11,681 nt of DNA from CALODP01 sp942492055 (GTDB lineage Bacteria; Bacteroidota; Ignavibacteria; Ignavibacteriales; Melioribacteraceae): contig CALODP010000028.1 in the NCBI GenBank assembly GCA_942492055.1, positions 1-11,681 on the forward strand, written 5' to 3'. Shown here piece after piece: positions 5,595 through 11,025 of the stretch (position 1 is the stretch's first letter; every line of letters starts with the position of its first letter). The translations under genes and the position numbers were made by a program. The notes under the pieces are model-generated. The model ran no database searches, had not been told where the DNA came from, and saw only the letters and a program-made list of their open reading frames with translations.

Positions 5595-6222
5595 AATTCC
5601 GGACGTGGAATTAATTGAAGATTCCGAGAAAGAAGAAATGGATAAGGAGTTGAAACGCAAAGAAAAACAAAAAGCCGCTCTTGCTTATTGGCAAAAAAGC
5701 GGAATTCCTCAAAGACACGGAAAAGGGATAAATAAAAATTTGTTCGGGCCATGGTTTAAAGCTTTTAATCAAGCTTGTTTTGGTATTGGTCAAGGGAGTA
5801 TTTTTGTTTTGTCGGGACCTAGAGGGACAGGTAAGACTAAAATGAGCGTGGAATTGATAAGGGAGGCTTGTAAAAAGGGCTTTCCGTCTTTCTATATCAA
5901 AGCAATTGATTTTTTTCTTGAATTGAGAGGGGCCTTAAAAGGCCTAGGGAACGAAGCCGACGTTTTAGAAAAATTTGTAAAAATAGATTATTTGGTAATC
6001 GATGCGATGGAAGAGAGAGGCGAAAGCGTTTGGGAAAATCGTCTTTTAAGCCATTTAATCGATCGGCGTTATGATAGCGAAAAAGACACGGTTTTAATCA
6101 CAAACCAAACCAAAGATTCTTTTGAAAAAAGTGTCGGGCCCTCGATTTCTTCGCGGATAGCGGAAACCGGGGGTTTAATCGATTGCGTTTGGGAGAGTTT
6201 TAGAAGAAAGAAAGAAAAATGA
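5575..6222 (+). CDS. DnaC-like helicase loader ATPase (AAA+)
   Basis: This is a 215-residue AAA+ ATPase of the DnaC/DnaI/IstB type. Visible motifs: Walker A GPRGTGKT (81-88), Walker B-like YLVIDAMEERG (139-149), sensor-type 'TVLITNQT' (172-179) and 'S-S-R-I-A-E-T-G-G' (192-200) before 'I-D-C-V-W-E-S-F-R' (202-210), which matches the end of DnaC-family loaders including the conserved arginine. In Walker B the residue after the aspartate is alanine where many loaders have D or E; the next acidic residue is E146. Its role would be to load the host replicative helicase at the phage origin together with the initiator. Start choice: ATG 5575 has GAG seven bases upstream; the ATG at 5548 is an alternative, and both overlap the initiator gene. 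Its TGA overlaps the next start (ATGA at 6219), so the genes are coupled. Confidence 0.85.
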   Translation: MNQVSFKIPDVELIEDSEKEEMDKELKRKEKQKAALAYWQKSGIPQRHGKGINKNLFGPWFKAFNQACFGIGQGSIFVLSGPRGTGKTKMSVELIREACKKGFPSFYIKAIDFFLELRGALKGLGNEADVLEKFVKIDYLVIDAMEERGESVWENRLLSHLIDRRYDSEKDTVLITNQTKDSFEKSVGPSISSRIAETGGLIDCVWESFRRKKEK

Positions 6223-6920
6223 AAAAACCAATATTTGATCCCAAAAAGATTTCCGCCTTTTGCGATTATGAAGCGGAAGATTTATTTCGATTGCGAGAGG
6301 TCGCCGAATGCGACGATCACGCCTTTATGATGGTTGACGCGTTCCAAATGTCCAAAATGACCCAAGATTGGTTAAATAAATATTTAAATGCTTTGGAAGG
6401 TTGCGGAAAACTTGATATTCCCGAAGGTCATCCAAACTCCTATTTGAATTTAAAAAAGAGATTCGGGGCTTTCCTTAAACAGTGCCGAAAATGTAATAAG
6501 GTTTTTCGCTCTCATTCGGACGATAATCATTATTGTTTTGCCCACAAAAAGACCGATCCAGTTTTGGAGAAGCTTGGGCGGAATGAAATTTGTAAATGCG
6601 GAAGCGGTTTAAAATTTAAAAAAATGTTGTCTTATCAAACTTCAAAAAGGGAAATAATGGATCCATTAAAGCAAGATTTCGTAATTCTTCCAAAGAAGAT
6701 AACCGCCGAAAACGGGGCAAAAGCTTTATTAATTGGAGAATTTAAAGAGATTGTTAAAATCGAGTGTCCCGAATGTGCTTTAGACGGGCGCGAAAATCCC
6801 GACGATTGCGAGATGTGCGAGGGCTCCGGAGTTTACAGTATTGAAACTTTTGTGAGTTGGGATAATATCAAAAAGATTTACGATAAAATCGTTGATCACT
6901 TTTACAAAGAAAACAAATAA
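6219..6920 (+). CDS. SEC-C zinc protein, frame-shifted and fused in frame to the downstream gene
   Basis: As written, the frame runs from ATG 6219 (ATGA overlap with the loader) to 6920, 233 residues. The first ~135 residues form a real protein: a helical N-terminus, a C2CH zinc site (C89, C92, C106, H109) and a SEC-C motif, 'GRNEICKCGSGLKFKK' (120-135). SEC-C motifs normally continue KCC or KKCC. Here a run of seven A's (6618-6624) puts the TGTTGT that would encode CC out of frame. With six A's the frame reads KFKKCCLIKLQKGK and stops at TAA 6655-6657, overlapping the next ATG as TAATG, the usual junction here. I therefore think the original gene was 6219-6657, and the fusion results from a one-base insertion or a sequencing error. 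SEC-C proteins bind zinc and act in various partner-binding roles; the role here is unknown. Confidence 0.7.
   Translation: MKKPIFDPKKISAFCDYEAEDLFRLREVAECDDHAFMMVDAFQMSKMTQDWLNKYLNALEGCGKLDIPEGHPNSYLNLKKRFGAFLKQCRKCNKVFRSHSDDNHYCFAHKKTDPVLEKLGRNEICKCGSGLKFKKMLSYQTSKREIMDPLKQDFVILPKKITAENGAKALLIGEFKEIVKIECPECALDGRENPDDCEMCEGSGVYSIETFVSWDNIKKIYDKIVDHFYKENK
6657..6920 (+). CDS. Small cysteine-rich phage protein (87 aa), separate start inside the fused frame
   Basis: The ATG at 6657 has a strong ribosome site, AAAAAGGGA, five bases upstream, so this part is probably translated on its own. It begins MDPLKQDFVILPKKITAENG, then AKALLIGEFKEIVKIECPEC, and contains CPEC...C-x-x-C-E-G-S-G (CPECALDGREN, then DDCEMCEGSGVY), two CxxC pairs, the second followed by E-G-S-G as in DnaJ-type zinc centres. 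The C-terminal helix is 'VSWDNIKKIYDKIVDHFYKE'. The layout (a beta start with 'LPKKI-x-x-x-N-G-A-K-A-L-L-I-G-E-F', a zinc pair and a 'W-x-x-I-K-x-I-Y' helix) recalls conserved hypothetical proteins of other phages, though I cannot name the family. Zinc binding is inferred. In the ancestral order it follows the SEC-C gene by a TAATG overlap. Confidence 0.6.
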   Translation: MDPLKQDFVILPKKITAENGAKALLIGEFKEIVKIECPECALDGRENPDDCEMCEGSGVYSIETFVSWDNIKKIYDKIVDHFYKENK

Positions 6921-6934
6921 AAAAAGGGGAATGG

Positions 6935-7246
6935 ATGAAAAAAATAATAGAAATTTTAAAAAAACTTTCGTGGGGCTATATAATTTTAATGTTGCTTGCC
7001 TCCGTTTTAATTAAAGACGTGGTCGATCGGGCTTATGCGCGGGGATTTTCCGAAGGCGTCGATCGATCTATTGAAAAAGGGTATCAAGCCGGACTTGAAA
7101 AAGGTTTGGACTTGGGAGAGGCGGAAGGGCTTTTGGAGGGAAAGCAAGCCATGATCGAACACCTTCAAAAACATTTAGAACTTGAAATTCAAATTTTTCA
7201 ACCGGCCTCCGGAGCGGTTCAAGAGGCAATTGGGGAAATGAATTAA
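6935..7246 (+). CDS. Single-pass membrane protein with GxxxG-type repeats (103 aa)
   Basis: The start ATG 6935 follows AAAAAGGGGA closely. Residues ~13-27 (WGYIILMLLASVLIK) form one membrane segment after a short basic N-terminus, so an N-in anchor is likely. The following region is a run of glycine every four residues, 'ARGFSEGVDRSIEKGYQAGL' and 'EKGLDLGEAEGLLEGKQ', with charged residues between; the C-terminal part is a helix rich in E and Q. Such glycine repeats pack helices closely, for example in FliH-like proteins. I do not recognise a specific family. It stands between the replication genes and the methyltransferase, ending immediately before that gene's ATG (7247), and could be a membrane tether, but no evidence shows its partner. 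Confidence 0.65.
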   Translation: MKKIIEILKKLSWGYIILMLLASVLIKDVVDRAYARGFSEGVDRSIEKGYQAGLEKGLDLGEAEGLLEGKQAMIEHLQKHLELEIQIFQPASGAVQEAIGEMN

Positions 7247-8266
7247 ATGGATTTGAGAAATTGCGATTGTATGCGCCTAATGGATGATTTAGGCGACAAA
7301 AGCCAACATTTGATAATTGCGGATCCTCCTTACTTTGAAATAAAAGGAGAGTTTGATTTTATATGGGAATCTTTCGGCGCGTATTTAAAAGACGTGGAAA
7401 AATGGGCGATTGGAATAAAGAGAATTTTAGCGGATAACGGGACTTTATTTTGGTGGGGATATTCCTTAAAAATTGCCTATGTTCAAATAATTTTAGACAA
7501 ATATTTTCATTTAGAAAATTCTTTGATTTGGCAAAAAATAGATTCTATGCAGATCCAATATTACAGCCCGGAGAGCGCGAGAACTTTTAATTCACACAAT
7601 GAGCGGCTTTTAATGTATTCAAACGATTATAGTCCCGGGGATTGGAATAAAACCGGAGGCGAGCGGGTTTTTGAAGAGAAGATTAAACCCCGTCACCCTT
7701 TCGCAATTTATTTAAGAAGCGAGTTCGAAAAGGCTAAATTAAGTCAAAAAGAAATCGCGAAATTATTTCCAAGTAGAACCGGTGGCCTTACGGGATGCGT
7801 TTCTAATTGGTTAAATGGGGATAATACGCCGACCCAAGAGCAGTACTTGAAAATTAGAGAATATGTAAACGGGAAATTTTTAAAAAAAGAATACGATTTT
7901 TTAAAAAAAGAATATGACGAATTAAAAAATCAATATGAAGATTTAAGAATAGAATATGAAAATCAAAGACGATTTTTCCATAACGAAATGAAGTTCGAGG
8001 AGGTTTTAAGATTTCCCCAAGAGGCCAATGAGACTTCAAAATGGAGTCATCCAACGCAAAAGCCGCCTAAATTATGTAGAGCCTTAATAAGAACGGCTTC
8101 AAAAAAGGGGCAAAATTTATTTATACCCTTTCTTGGATCGGGAGCGGAAGCGGTCGAGGGTTTAAATCATGGGTTAAATGTAACCGGGAGCGAACTAGAT
8201 CCGGAACATTTTAAAACAGTTCTAAAAAGAATTAACGAAGAAACTATTCAAGCCAGTTTATTTTAA
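7247..8266 (+). CDS. Beta-class DNA methyltransferase with inserted HTH and YE-repeat coil
   Basis: This 339-residue DNA methyltransferase (N6_N4_Mtase fold) methylates adenine-N6 or cytosine-N4. Motif IV is DPPY (26-29) near the N-terminus. HPTQKP (268-273) and the SAM motif 'FIPFLGSGAEAVE' (292-304; F-x-G-x-G) lie at the C-terminus, followed by GSELD (314-318). Motif IV before motif I is the beta order. Between them, residues ~152-205 are an inserted helix-turn-helix-like domain ('Y-L-R-S-E-F-E-K-A-K-L-S-Q-K-E-I-A-K-L-F', then 'VSNWLNGDNTPTQEQYLKIR'). Residues 214-241 then hold four copies of a seven-residue (K/N/I)-(E/Q)-Y-(D/E)-x-(L/Q)-(K/R) repeat. This layout recalls prophage methyltransferases with long REYEELR-type repeats. 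The start is the ATG at 7247, one base after the previous stop, with GGGGA ten bases upstream. The target sequence is unknown. Confidence 0.85.
   Translation: MDLRNCDCMRLMDDLGDKSQHLIIADPPYFEIKGEFDFIWESFGAYLKDVEKWAIGIKRILADNGTLFWWGYSLKIAYVQIILDKYFHLENSLIWQKIDSMQIQYYSPESARTFNSHNERLLMYSNDYSPGDWNKTGGERVFEEKIKPRHPFAIYLRSEFEKAKLSQKEIAKLFPSRTGGLTGCVSNWLNGDNTPTQEQYLKIREYVNGKFLKKEYDFLKKEYDELKNQYEDLRIEYENQRRFFHNEMKFEEVLRFPQEANETSKWSHPTQKPPKLCRALIRTASKKGQNLFIPFLGSGAEAVEGLNHGLNVTGSELDPEHFKTVLKRINEETIQASLF
7886..7969 (+). repeat. Four 21-base in-frame repeats encoding KEYDxLK-like units
   Basis: The four units are 7886-7906, 7907-7927, 7928-7948 and 7949-7969. They encode KEYDFLK, KEYDELK, NQYEDLR and IEYENQR. 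The first two are the closest. This coiled-coil spacer joins the helix-turn-helix insert to the catalytic C-terminus of the methyltransferase. Unit gain or loss keeps the frame and would change the spacer length by one helical heptad. Confidence 0.8.
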
Positions 8267-8267
8267 A

Positions 8268-8498
8268 ATGTCCAAAAGAATCGGTTCAAGAAAGGCCACA
8301 AATCGAAATCACGGTTGGCAAACGATTCAAAATGGATCCTTAAAGCATTTTATAGGCCGTGGCCATGGGAAATTGTGTGGCCATTGCATTCATTTTGATT
8401 TTTGTAGTAATATAAGGGTAAAAAATGTTAAACGCGAAACAGATTATTGCCAATGGCCTATCCATATTCGCCAACATGAAAGAGTAAAGCCCCCTTGA
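8268..8498 (+). CDS. Small cysteine-rich protein (76 aa)
   Basis: The start ATG 8268 comes one base after the methyltransferase stop. The product is basic and histidine-rich, MSKRIGSRKATNRNHGWQTI, then a cysteine cluster 'LCGHCIHFDFCSN' (C37 region) and a fourth cysteine in 'DYCQWP', giving CxxCx5C...C. Four cysteines of this kind usually hold zinc or an iron-sulphur cluster. I do not recognise the family. The stop TGA lies inside a strong terminator-like hairpin (8486-8532), so the end of this gene is probably also the end of a transcription unit. Confidence 0.65.
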   Translation: MSKRIGSRKATNRNHGWQTIQNGSLKHFIGRGHGKLCGHCIHFDFCSNIRVKNVKRETDYCQWPIHIRQHERVKPP

Positions 8499-8532
8499 TC
8501 CGTATTGCCGCAACGGATCAAGAGGGCTTTTT
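8486..8532 (+). terminator. Strong rho-independent terminator hairpin overlapping a stop codon
   Basis: AAAGCCCCCTTGATCCGT (8486-8503) pairs with ACGGATCAAGAGGGCTTT (8513-8530) at 17 of 18 positions. The loop is nine bases (8504-8512). The right arm ends in TTTTT (8528-8532). The left arm holds the last codons and the TGA of the cysteine-rich gene. This is the strongest stem in the window, and the U tract follows at the right place. The VRR-NUC gene starts 16 bases further on. Confidence 0.8.
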
Positions 8533-8548
8533 AATTGGAATGGAAATT

Positions 8549-9040
8549 ATGTTAGGAAAAAAAGTAAAACGAATAGAAAAAATAATCGCGAAAGATTCGT
8601 TTTTAGAAGGGCTTCCGGGCACCTTTCCGCGAACGAAACGAAAGAAAAAAGCGCCGGTTTATAAAGAGCCGGAAGCGTTCATTCAACAGGAGGCCGAATT
8701 AATTTGTCGTCCTTTGGGAATTGTGACTTTTCATATTCCGGAATTTATGCTTAAATCCGCCTTTGAGCGAAGGGATCTTTCCCCGGCGGAGCTTTACGCG
8801 GCCCGCGAGGCTTCCGAAAAAGTAAAAGGCTTTCCCGATTTGGTTCTTTTTTACTGTGGCTTTTATAGGGTGGTAGAATTAAAAGTTCCGGGGCGCAAGC
8901 CGGGCCGATATCAAAGAGAATGGTTAAAGGCTTTAAACGGTGTTTATATCGATAATATTGAAGAGTTCAAAAAGTTCGCGGAAGATTTCGTTTTCCAAGT
9001 CGATGAAATGCTTAAAATATTGGAGGCTAATAGAAAATAA
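8549..9040 (+). CDS. VRR-NUC domain nuclease (PD-(D/E)xK)
   Basis: This 163-residue protein carries a VRR-NUC nuclease core. Catalytic-type residues in order: E48 in FIQQEAEL, D97 in GFPDLVLF and E110/K112 in VVELKVPG, with Q122 in YQREWLKAL after the core. VRR-NUC proteins in phages are thought to be junction-resolving or structure-specific nucleases, often standing in for RusA. The N-terminal ~40 residues are strongly basic (KRIEKIIAK, PRTKRKKKAP). The start is uncertain: I choose ATG 8549 because GGAATGGAAATT precedes it in the local style. ATG 8540 is in frame as well; a TTG at 8495 would place the N-terminus in the terminator hairpin and is unlikely. Because a strong terminator lies just upstream, the gene needs read-through, antitermination or its own unseen promoter. 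Confidence 0.82.
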   Translation: MLGKKVKRIEKIIAKDSFLEGLPGTFPRTKRKKKAPVYKEPEAFIQQEAELICRPLGIVTFHIPEFMLKSAFERRDLSPAELYAAREASEKVKGFPDLVLFYCGFYRVVELKVPGRKPGRYQREWLKALNGVYIDNIEEFKKFAEDFVFQVDEMLKILEANRK

Positions 9041-9067
9041 AAAAAACGGTTTTGATTCATTTTTTCC

Positions 9068-9096
9068 TTGCATTAAACTATAGACTAAACTATAAT
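9068..9096 (+). promoter_or_regulatory. Strong sigma70-type promoter with repeated operator-like core (P1)
   Basis: TTGCAT (9068-9073), a 17-base spacer and TATAAT (9091-9096). The spacer and -10 box contain ACTATAGACTAAACTATAAT (9077-9096), which is repeated exactly at 9431-9450. TAAACTATA occurs in it twice, 12 bases apart. The likely start of transcription is near 9103, which places the ribosome site GAGGA (9121-9125) and ATG 9130 in a short leader. Confidence 0.85.
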
Positions 9097-9129
9097 AAGA
9101 GCATGAACAACACAACAAAAGAGGAAAAA

Positions 9130-9393
9130 ATGAACACTACAACAGCAAAAACCGCAATTTCAATTTACTTGGAAAATTTGATTTCAGAAAAAGGATTAAG
9201 CCCTTATACAGAAATAGAAGTCGAAGGCAATTCCGGAACGAATTTTATGACTTTGGAAGTCGTTATCGAAGCGATTTTAATGAGCTCGAAGGAAGAGCAA
9301 AAACAAATTAGAGAAACCCTAGTAAAAATTGATTTCAAAAATGGCGACGTGATGCACTTCTTTAAATATTTAGCCAAGGCCATGGCTATTTAA
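9130..9393 (+). CDS. Small acidic hypothetical phage protein (87 aa)
   Basis: The start is ATG 9130, five bases after GAGGA; the upstream ATG at 9103 coincides with the expected transcription start. The protein begins MNTTTAKTAISIYLENLISE and continues with an acidic stretch (YTEIEVEGNSGTNFMTLEVV), a helical middle (IEAILMSSKEEQKQIRETLV) and 'K-I-D-F-K-N-G-D-V-M-H-F-F-K-Y-L-A-K-A-M' at the end. I have an impression of similar conserved hypothetical proteins in other prophages, but I cannot name a family or function. It has its own strong promoter (P1) and is the only gene between P1 and P2, so it is probably made at a high level or under special control. Confidence 0.75.
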   Translation: MNTTTAKTAISIYLENLISEKGLSPYTEIEVEGNSGTNFMTLEVVIEAILMSSKEEQKQIRETLVKIDFKNGDVMHFFKYLAKAMAI

Positions 9394-9402
9394 AAAAAAG
9401 AG

Positions 9403-9422
9403 AGGGGAATTAAATTTCCCCT
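9403..9422 (+). terminator. Short GC hairpin abutting promoter P2
   Basis: AGGGGAA (9403-9409) and TTCCCCT (9416-9422) form a seven-pair stem with a six-base loop. Forward, the following bases (TGACTTTT) are only a weak U tract. On the reverse strand, however, the stem would be followed by a run of U's from 9391-9400. The right arm shares one base with the -35 box of P2. It is possibly a weak terminator, or a bidirectional barrier. Confidence 0.4.
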
Positions 9423-9450
9423 TGACTTTTACTATAGACTAAACTATAAT
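9422..9450 (+). promoter_or_regulatory. Strong sigma70-type promoter sharing the P1 core (P2)
   Basis: TTGACT (9422-9427), a 17-base spacer and TATAAT (9445-9450). The 20 bases ACTATAGACTAAACTATAAT (9431-9450) match P1 exactly. The sequences just beyond (AGAaatATGAAC here and AGAgcATGAAC in P1) are also alike, so the two promoters probably arose by duplication and share a regulator. The likely transcription start is near 9457. The gene at 9488 follows. Confidence 0.85.
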
Positions 9451-9487
9451 TAGAAATATGAACGAATCAATAAACTAAGGAATGAAA

Positions 9488-9631
9488 ATGGAACAAATAC
9501 AAGAAAAAATTTTTTTAAGACTCCGATTAATCAACTCTTGCAAAGATCCTAAAATCACAAAACATTTAATTTTTGATCTATACGCGAAACAACACCAATT
9601 AAATAAAGCTATGAATCAGGGGGCTTTATAA
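9488..9631 (+). CDS. Tiny hypothetical protein (47 aa)
   Basis: The frame starts at ATG 9488, five bases after AAGGAA, and ends in TAA 9629-9631, which overlaps the next ATG as TAATG. It reads MEQIQEKIFLRLRLINSCKD, then PKITKHLIFDLYAKQHQLNK and a short end. The product is a basic, helical, cytoplasmic peptide with no recognised motif. The ribosome site, position directly behind promoter P2 and coupling to the next gene make it likely to be real despite the short length. It is probably made together with the gene at 9631. Confidence 0.65.
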   Translation: MEQIQEKIFLRLRLINSCKDPKITKHLIFDLYAKQHQLNKAMNQGAL

Positions 9632-9924
9632 TGGTCACAAAAGAAAAAAAAGAAGAAATGGTTAAAAATTGGAAGTGTGCCGACGGCCGGATCCTTTTAG
9701 TTTCAGAGATGGAAAATTCTCATATAATCCGAGCGATCGAGGTGTGTAGAAGAAATGGCTTTATCAGTACTAAAAATTTAGGAACTTTTTTCTCCAAGGG
9801 CCCCCAAGGCGACGCGGCCCAATTGGCTTTTGAGCAAGCGCAAAACGAAGCGTTTTCAAAAGCTCCTCTTCTGGCTTTAGATTGGCTTGAAGAAGAAGCG
9901 GATAAGCGGGGGCTTTCGTATTAA
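9631..9924 (+). CDS. Hypothetical phage protein with W-x-x-x-D-G-R...M-x-x-S-H motif (97 aa)
   Basis: The start ATG overlaps the upstream stop (TAATG). The protein has 'NWKCADGRILLVSEMENSHI' (about 11-30), then 'IRAIEVCRRNGFIS', which follows the 'W-x-x-x-D-G-(R/K)-x-(I/L)-x-V-S-(E/D)-M-x-(N/D)-S-H-(L/I)' pattern of a small domain seen in many phage and bacterial hypothetical proteins. Its role is not known to me. A second segment, 'FSKGPQGDAAQLAFEQAQNEAF', is probably a helix, and the end (LALDWLEEEADKRGLSY) is a typical C-terminal helix of such proteins. It belongs to the P2 transcript. Confidence 0.65.
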   Translation: MVTKEKKEEMVKNWKCADGRILLVSEMENSHIIRAIEVCRRNGFISTKNLGTFFSKGPQGDAAQLAFEQAQNEAFSKAPLLALDWLEEEADKRGLSY

Positions 9925-9966
9925 AAGATGAAAAAAAGCCTTTCAAAAAGTTTTTAAATATATATT

Positions 9967-9977
9967 TTAAATTATAG
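9967..9977 (+). promoter_or_regulatory. TTAAATTATAG operator-like element (third exact-type copy)
   Basis: TTAAATTATAG at 9967-9977 is identical to 863-873. It lies in a 65-base AT-rich gap before ATG 9990. TATATT just upstream could be a -10 box, but no -35 is convincing. GGAAAG immediately after the element may serve as ribosome site for the next gene. Confidence 0.45.
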
Positions 9978-9989
9978 GAAAGTTTAGGA

Positions 9990-10271
9990 ATGGAAAACGG
10001 TTTAAATTCAAAAAACAAAAAGCCAAAAGGATCGAAGGGTTCTTTCTCAAAAGAAAGAATTATTAAAGATAGTTTGGGGAAAAGTTTTGTTTCAAAATGG
10101 ATTTCGATCCCGCGTTATGGGTGCCCAAAATGCAAAAAATTCCAAGACAAAATAAGCCCGTTTTGCCCTGAATGCGGAGAGGCTTTGACTTTCCCCGTTA
10201 AAGTGAACGAGGTTGGGGGTTTTCACCAAAAAACCACGCAAAAAATGAACCCAAAAGAAACGGAGTCTTGA
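9990..10271 (+). CDS. Zinc-ribbon protein (93 aa)
   Basis: The ATG at 9990 follows TTTAGGA directly, and GGAAAG seven bases further up is the more plausible ribosome site. The basic N-terminus (ENGLNSKNKKPKGSKGSFSK) is followed by 'YGCPKCKKFQDKISPFCPEC' and GEALTFP: C-x-x-C, thirteen residues, C-x-x-C-G, a classic zinc ribbon of the kind found in many phage proteins. The C-terminus is short and polar. Zinc and probably nucleic-acid binding are inferred; no function can be assigned. Its TGA (10269-10271) lies just before the next ATG (10274), giving a tightly packed arrangement. Confidence 0.65.
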   Translation: MENGLNSKNKKPKGSKGSFSKERIIKDSLGKSFVSKWISIPRYGCPKCKKFQDKISPFCPECGEALTFPVKVNEVGGFHQKTTQKMNPKETES

Positions 10272-10273
10272 AA

Positions 10274-10747
10274 ATGGCTAAATGGAGAAAAGCTTTTGAT
10301 CCGCCTCACAATGAAAGGGAGGTTTTATTAAAAGTCAGATACACTCACAAAATAATGCAAGGCGCGCCCCCCGTTATTTTTCAGGGAAAGCACGAAAGGA
10401 ACAAGGGTTGGTCTGATCACGCGGGCGACTTTGATAAAGAGGCCGATTGGGAGGTTTTAGAGTGGATGGAGATCCCGGGAAAATTTGACAGAAATAATAA
10501 AATCCCGGGATTCCTTGAAGAAGAGGAATCTTTTCTTCAAAGTGAATTTGATAAACTTATCTCAAACGACCTTTTTAAAGACTCTTCGAAATCCACAAAA
10601 AGCGATTTGAAATTGGCTTTCATTGAGGGGGCGAGCGGCGTTTTGAGGCGGGTTTTAAAAAACGAAAATTCGATTCGGGCCATGGCCGACGAAATAGGCG
10701 AAATGATTAAAATGGAACCCGAAGAAAAAGAGAAATTAAAGCTATGA
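10274..10747 (+). CDS. DUF551-like domain protein with helical C-terminus (157 aa)
   Basis: I prefer ATG 10274, eight bases after GGAG; an in-frame TTG at 10268 is possible but unneeded. The N-terminal ~68 residues follow the loose DUF551 plan: 'KWRKAFDPPHNEREVLLKVR', 'PVIFQGKHERNKGW', then 'EADWEVLEWMEIP', with the W...P...V-L...W...V-x-x-W-x-x-I-P pattern of many small phage proteins. The rest is a helical region ('FLQSEFDKLISND', 'LKLAFIEGASGVLRRVLKNE' and a charged tail) that I do not recognise. The domain call is weak because that fold is defined mainly by spacing of tryptophans and prolines. The TGA overlaps the next ATG (10744, ATGA). Confidence 0.6.
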   Translation: MAKWRKAFDPPHNEREVLLKVRYTHKIMQGAPPVIFQGKHERNKGWSDHAGDFDKEADWEVLEWMEIPGKFDRNNKIPGFLEEEESFLQSEFDKLISNDLFKDSSKSTKSDLKLAFIEGASGVLRRVLKNENSIRAMADEIGEMIKMEPEEKEKLKL

Positions 10748-11025
10748 GGGGAAAAGGGTATAAAATCGCGGACTCTTGCGGGACTTGTAAATTTCAAAAA
10801 GTCGTTTGCCAATATAGCGATGAAGTTTACAGGTATTGCACGATTGACGGAGAGGAACCGCCACTTCATGATCAAGATTTTTATGAAGAAAACAGAAAAA
10901 AAGGAATATTGCAACCTTCGGTCGAAGAGTCGATCGCTCAAACAAAAAAATTAAGAGAATATCAGGCGGGAAATGAAGTCGCCGAGAGTGGATGGTGCCC
11001 GGCGTGGAGATCGAATGAGGCATAA
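10744..11025 (+). CDS. Cysteine-rich hypothetical phage protein (93 aa)
   Basis: It starts at ATG 10744, overlapping the previous TGA (ATGA). Cysteine features: 'DSCGTCKFQKVVCQYS' near the N-terminus, 'YRYCTIDGEEPP' in the middle and 'GWCPAWRS' at the end. The spacing (CxxC, C, C, then a G-W-C-P at the C-terminus) is that of small phage proteins often found without a known function, probably binding zinc or an iron-sulphur cluster. The remainder is polar and charged. The last 11 bases overlap the start of the 30-residue membrane peptide at 11015. No catalytic motif is seen. Confidence 0.65.
   Translation: MRGKGYKIADSCGTCKFQKVVCQYSDEVYRYCTIDGEEPPLHDQDFYEENRKKGILQPSVEESIAQTKKLREYQAGNEVAESGWCPAWRSNEA

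Noticed and set aside
7886..7969. CRISPR-like or regulatory direct repeats
   Set aside because: The 21-base repeats are in frame, diverged, without spacers, and encode a clear coiled-coil heptad.
8495..8548. TTG start at 8495 for the VRR-NUC gene (TTGA junction)
   Set aside because: It would place the N-terminus inside a strong terminator hairpin and has no ribosome site; ATG 8549 has the local GGAATGGAA context.
9041..9066. Possible terminator after the VRR-NUC gene (A-rich, ACGGTTTT, T-run)
   Set aside because: The potential stem is only about five A-T-rich pairs with almost no loop; too weak to call.
10472..10510. Two copies of ATCCCGGGA (10472-10480 and 10502-10510)
   Set aside because: They lie inside a coding region, are short, and CCCGGG is self-palindromic; probably chance or codon-driven.
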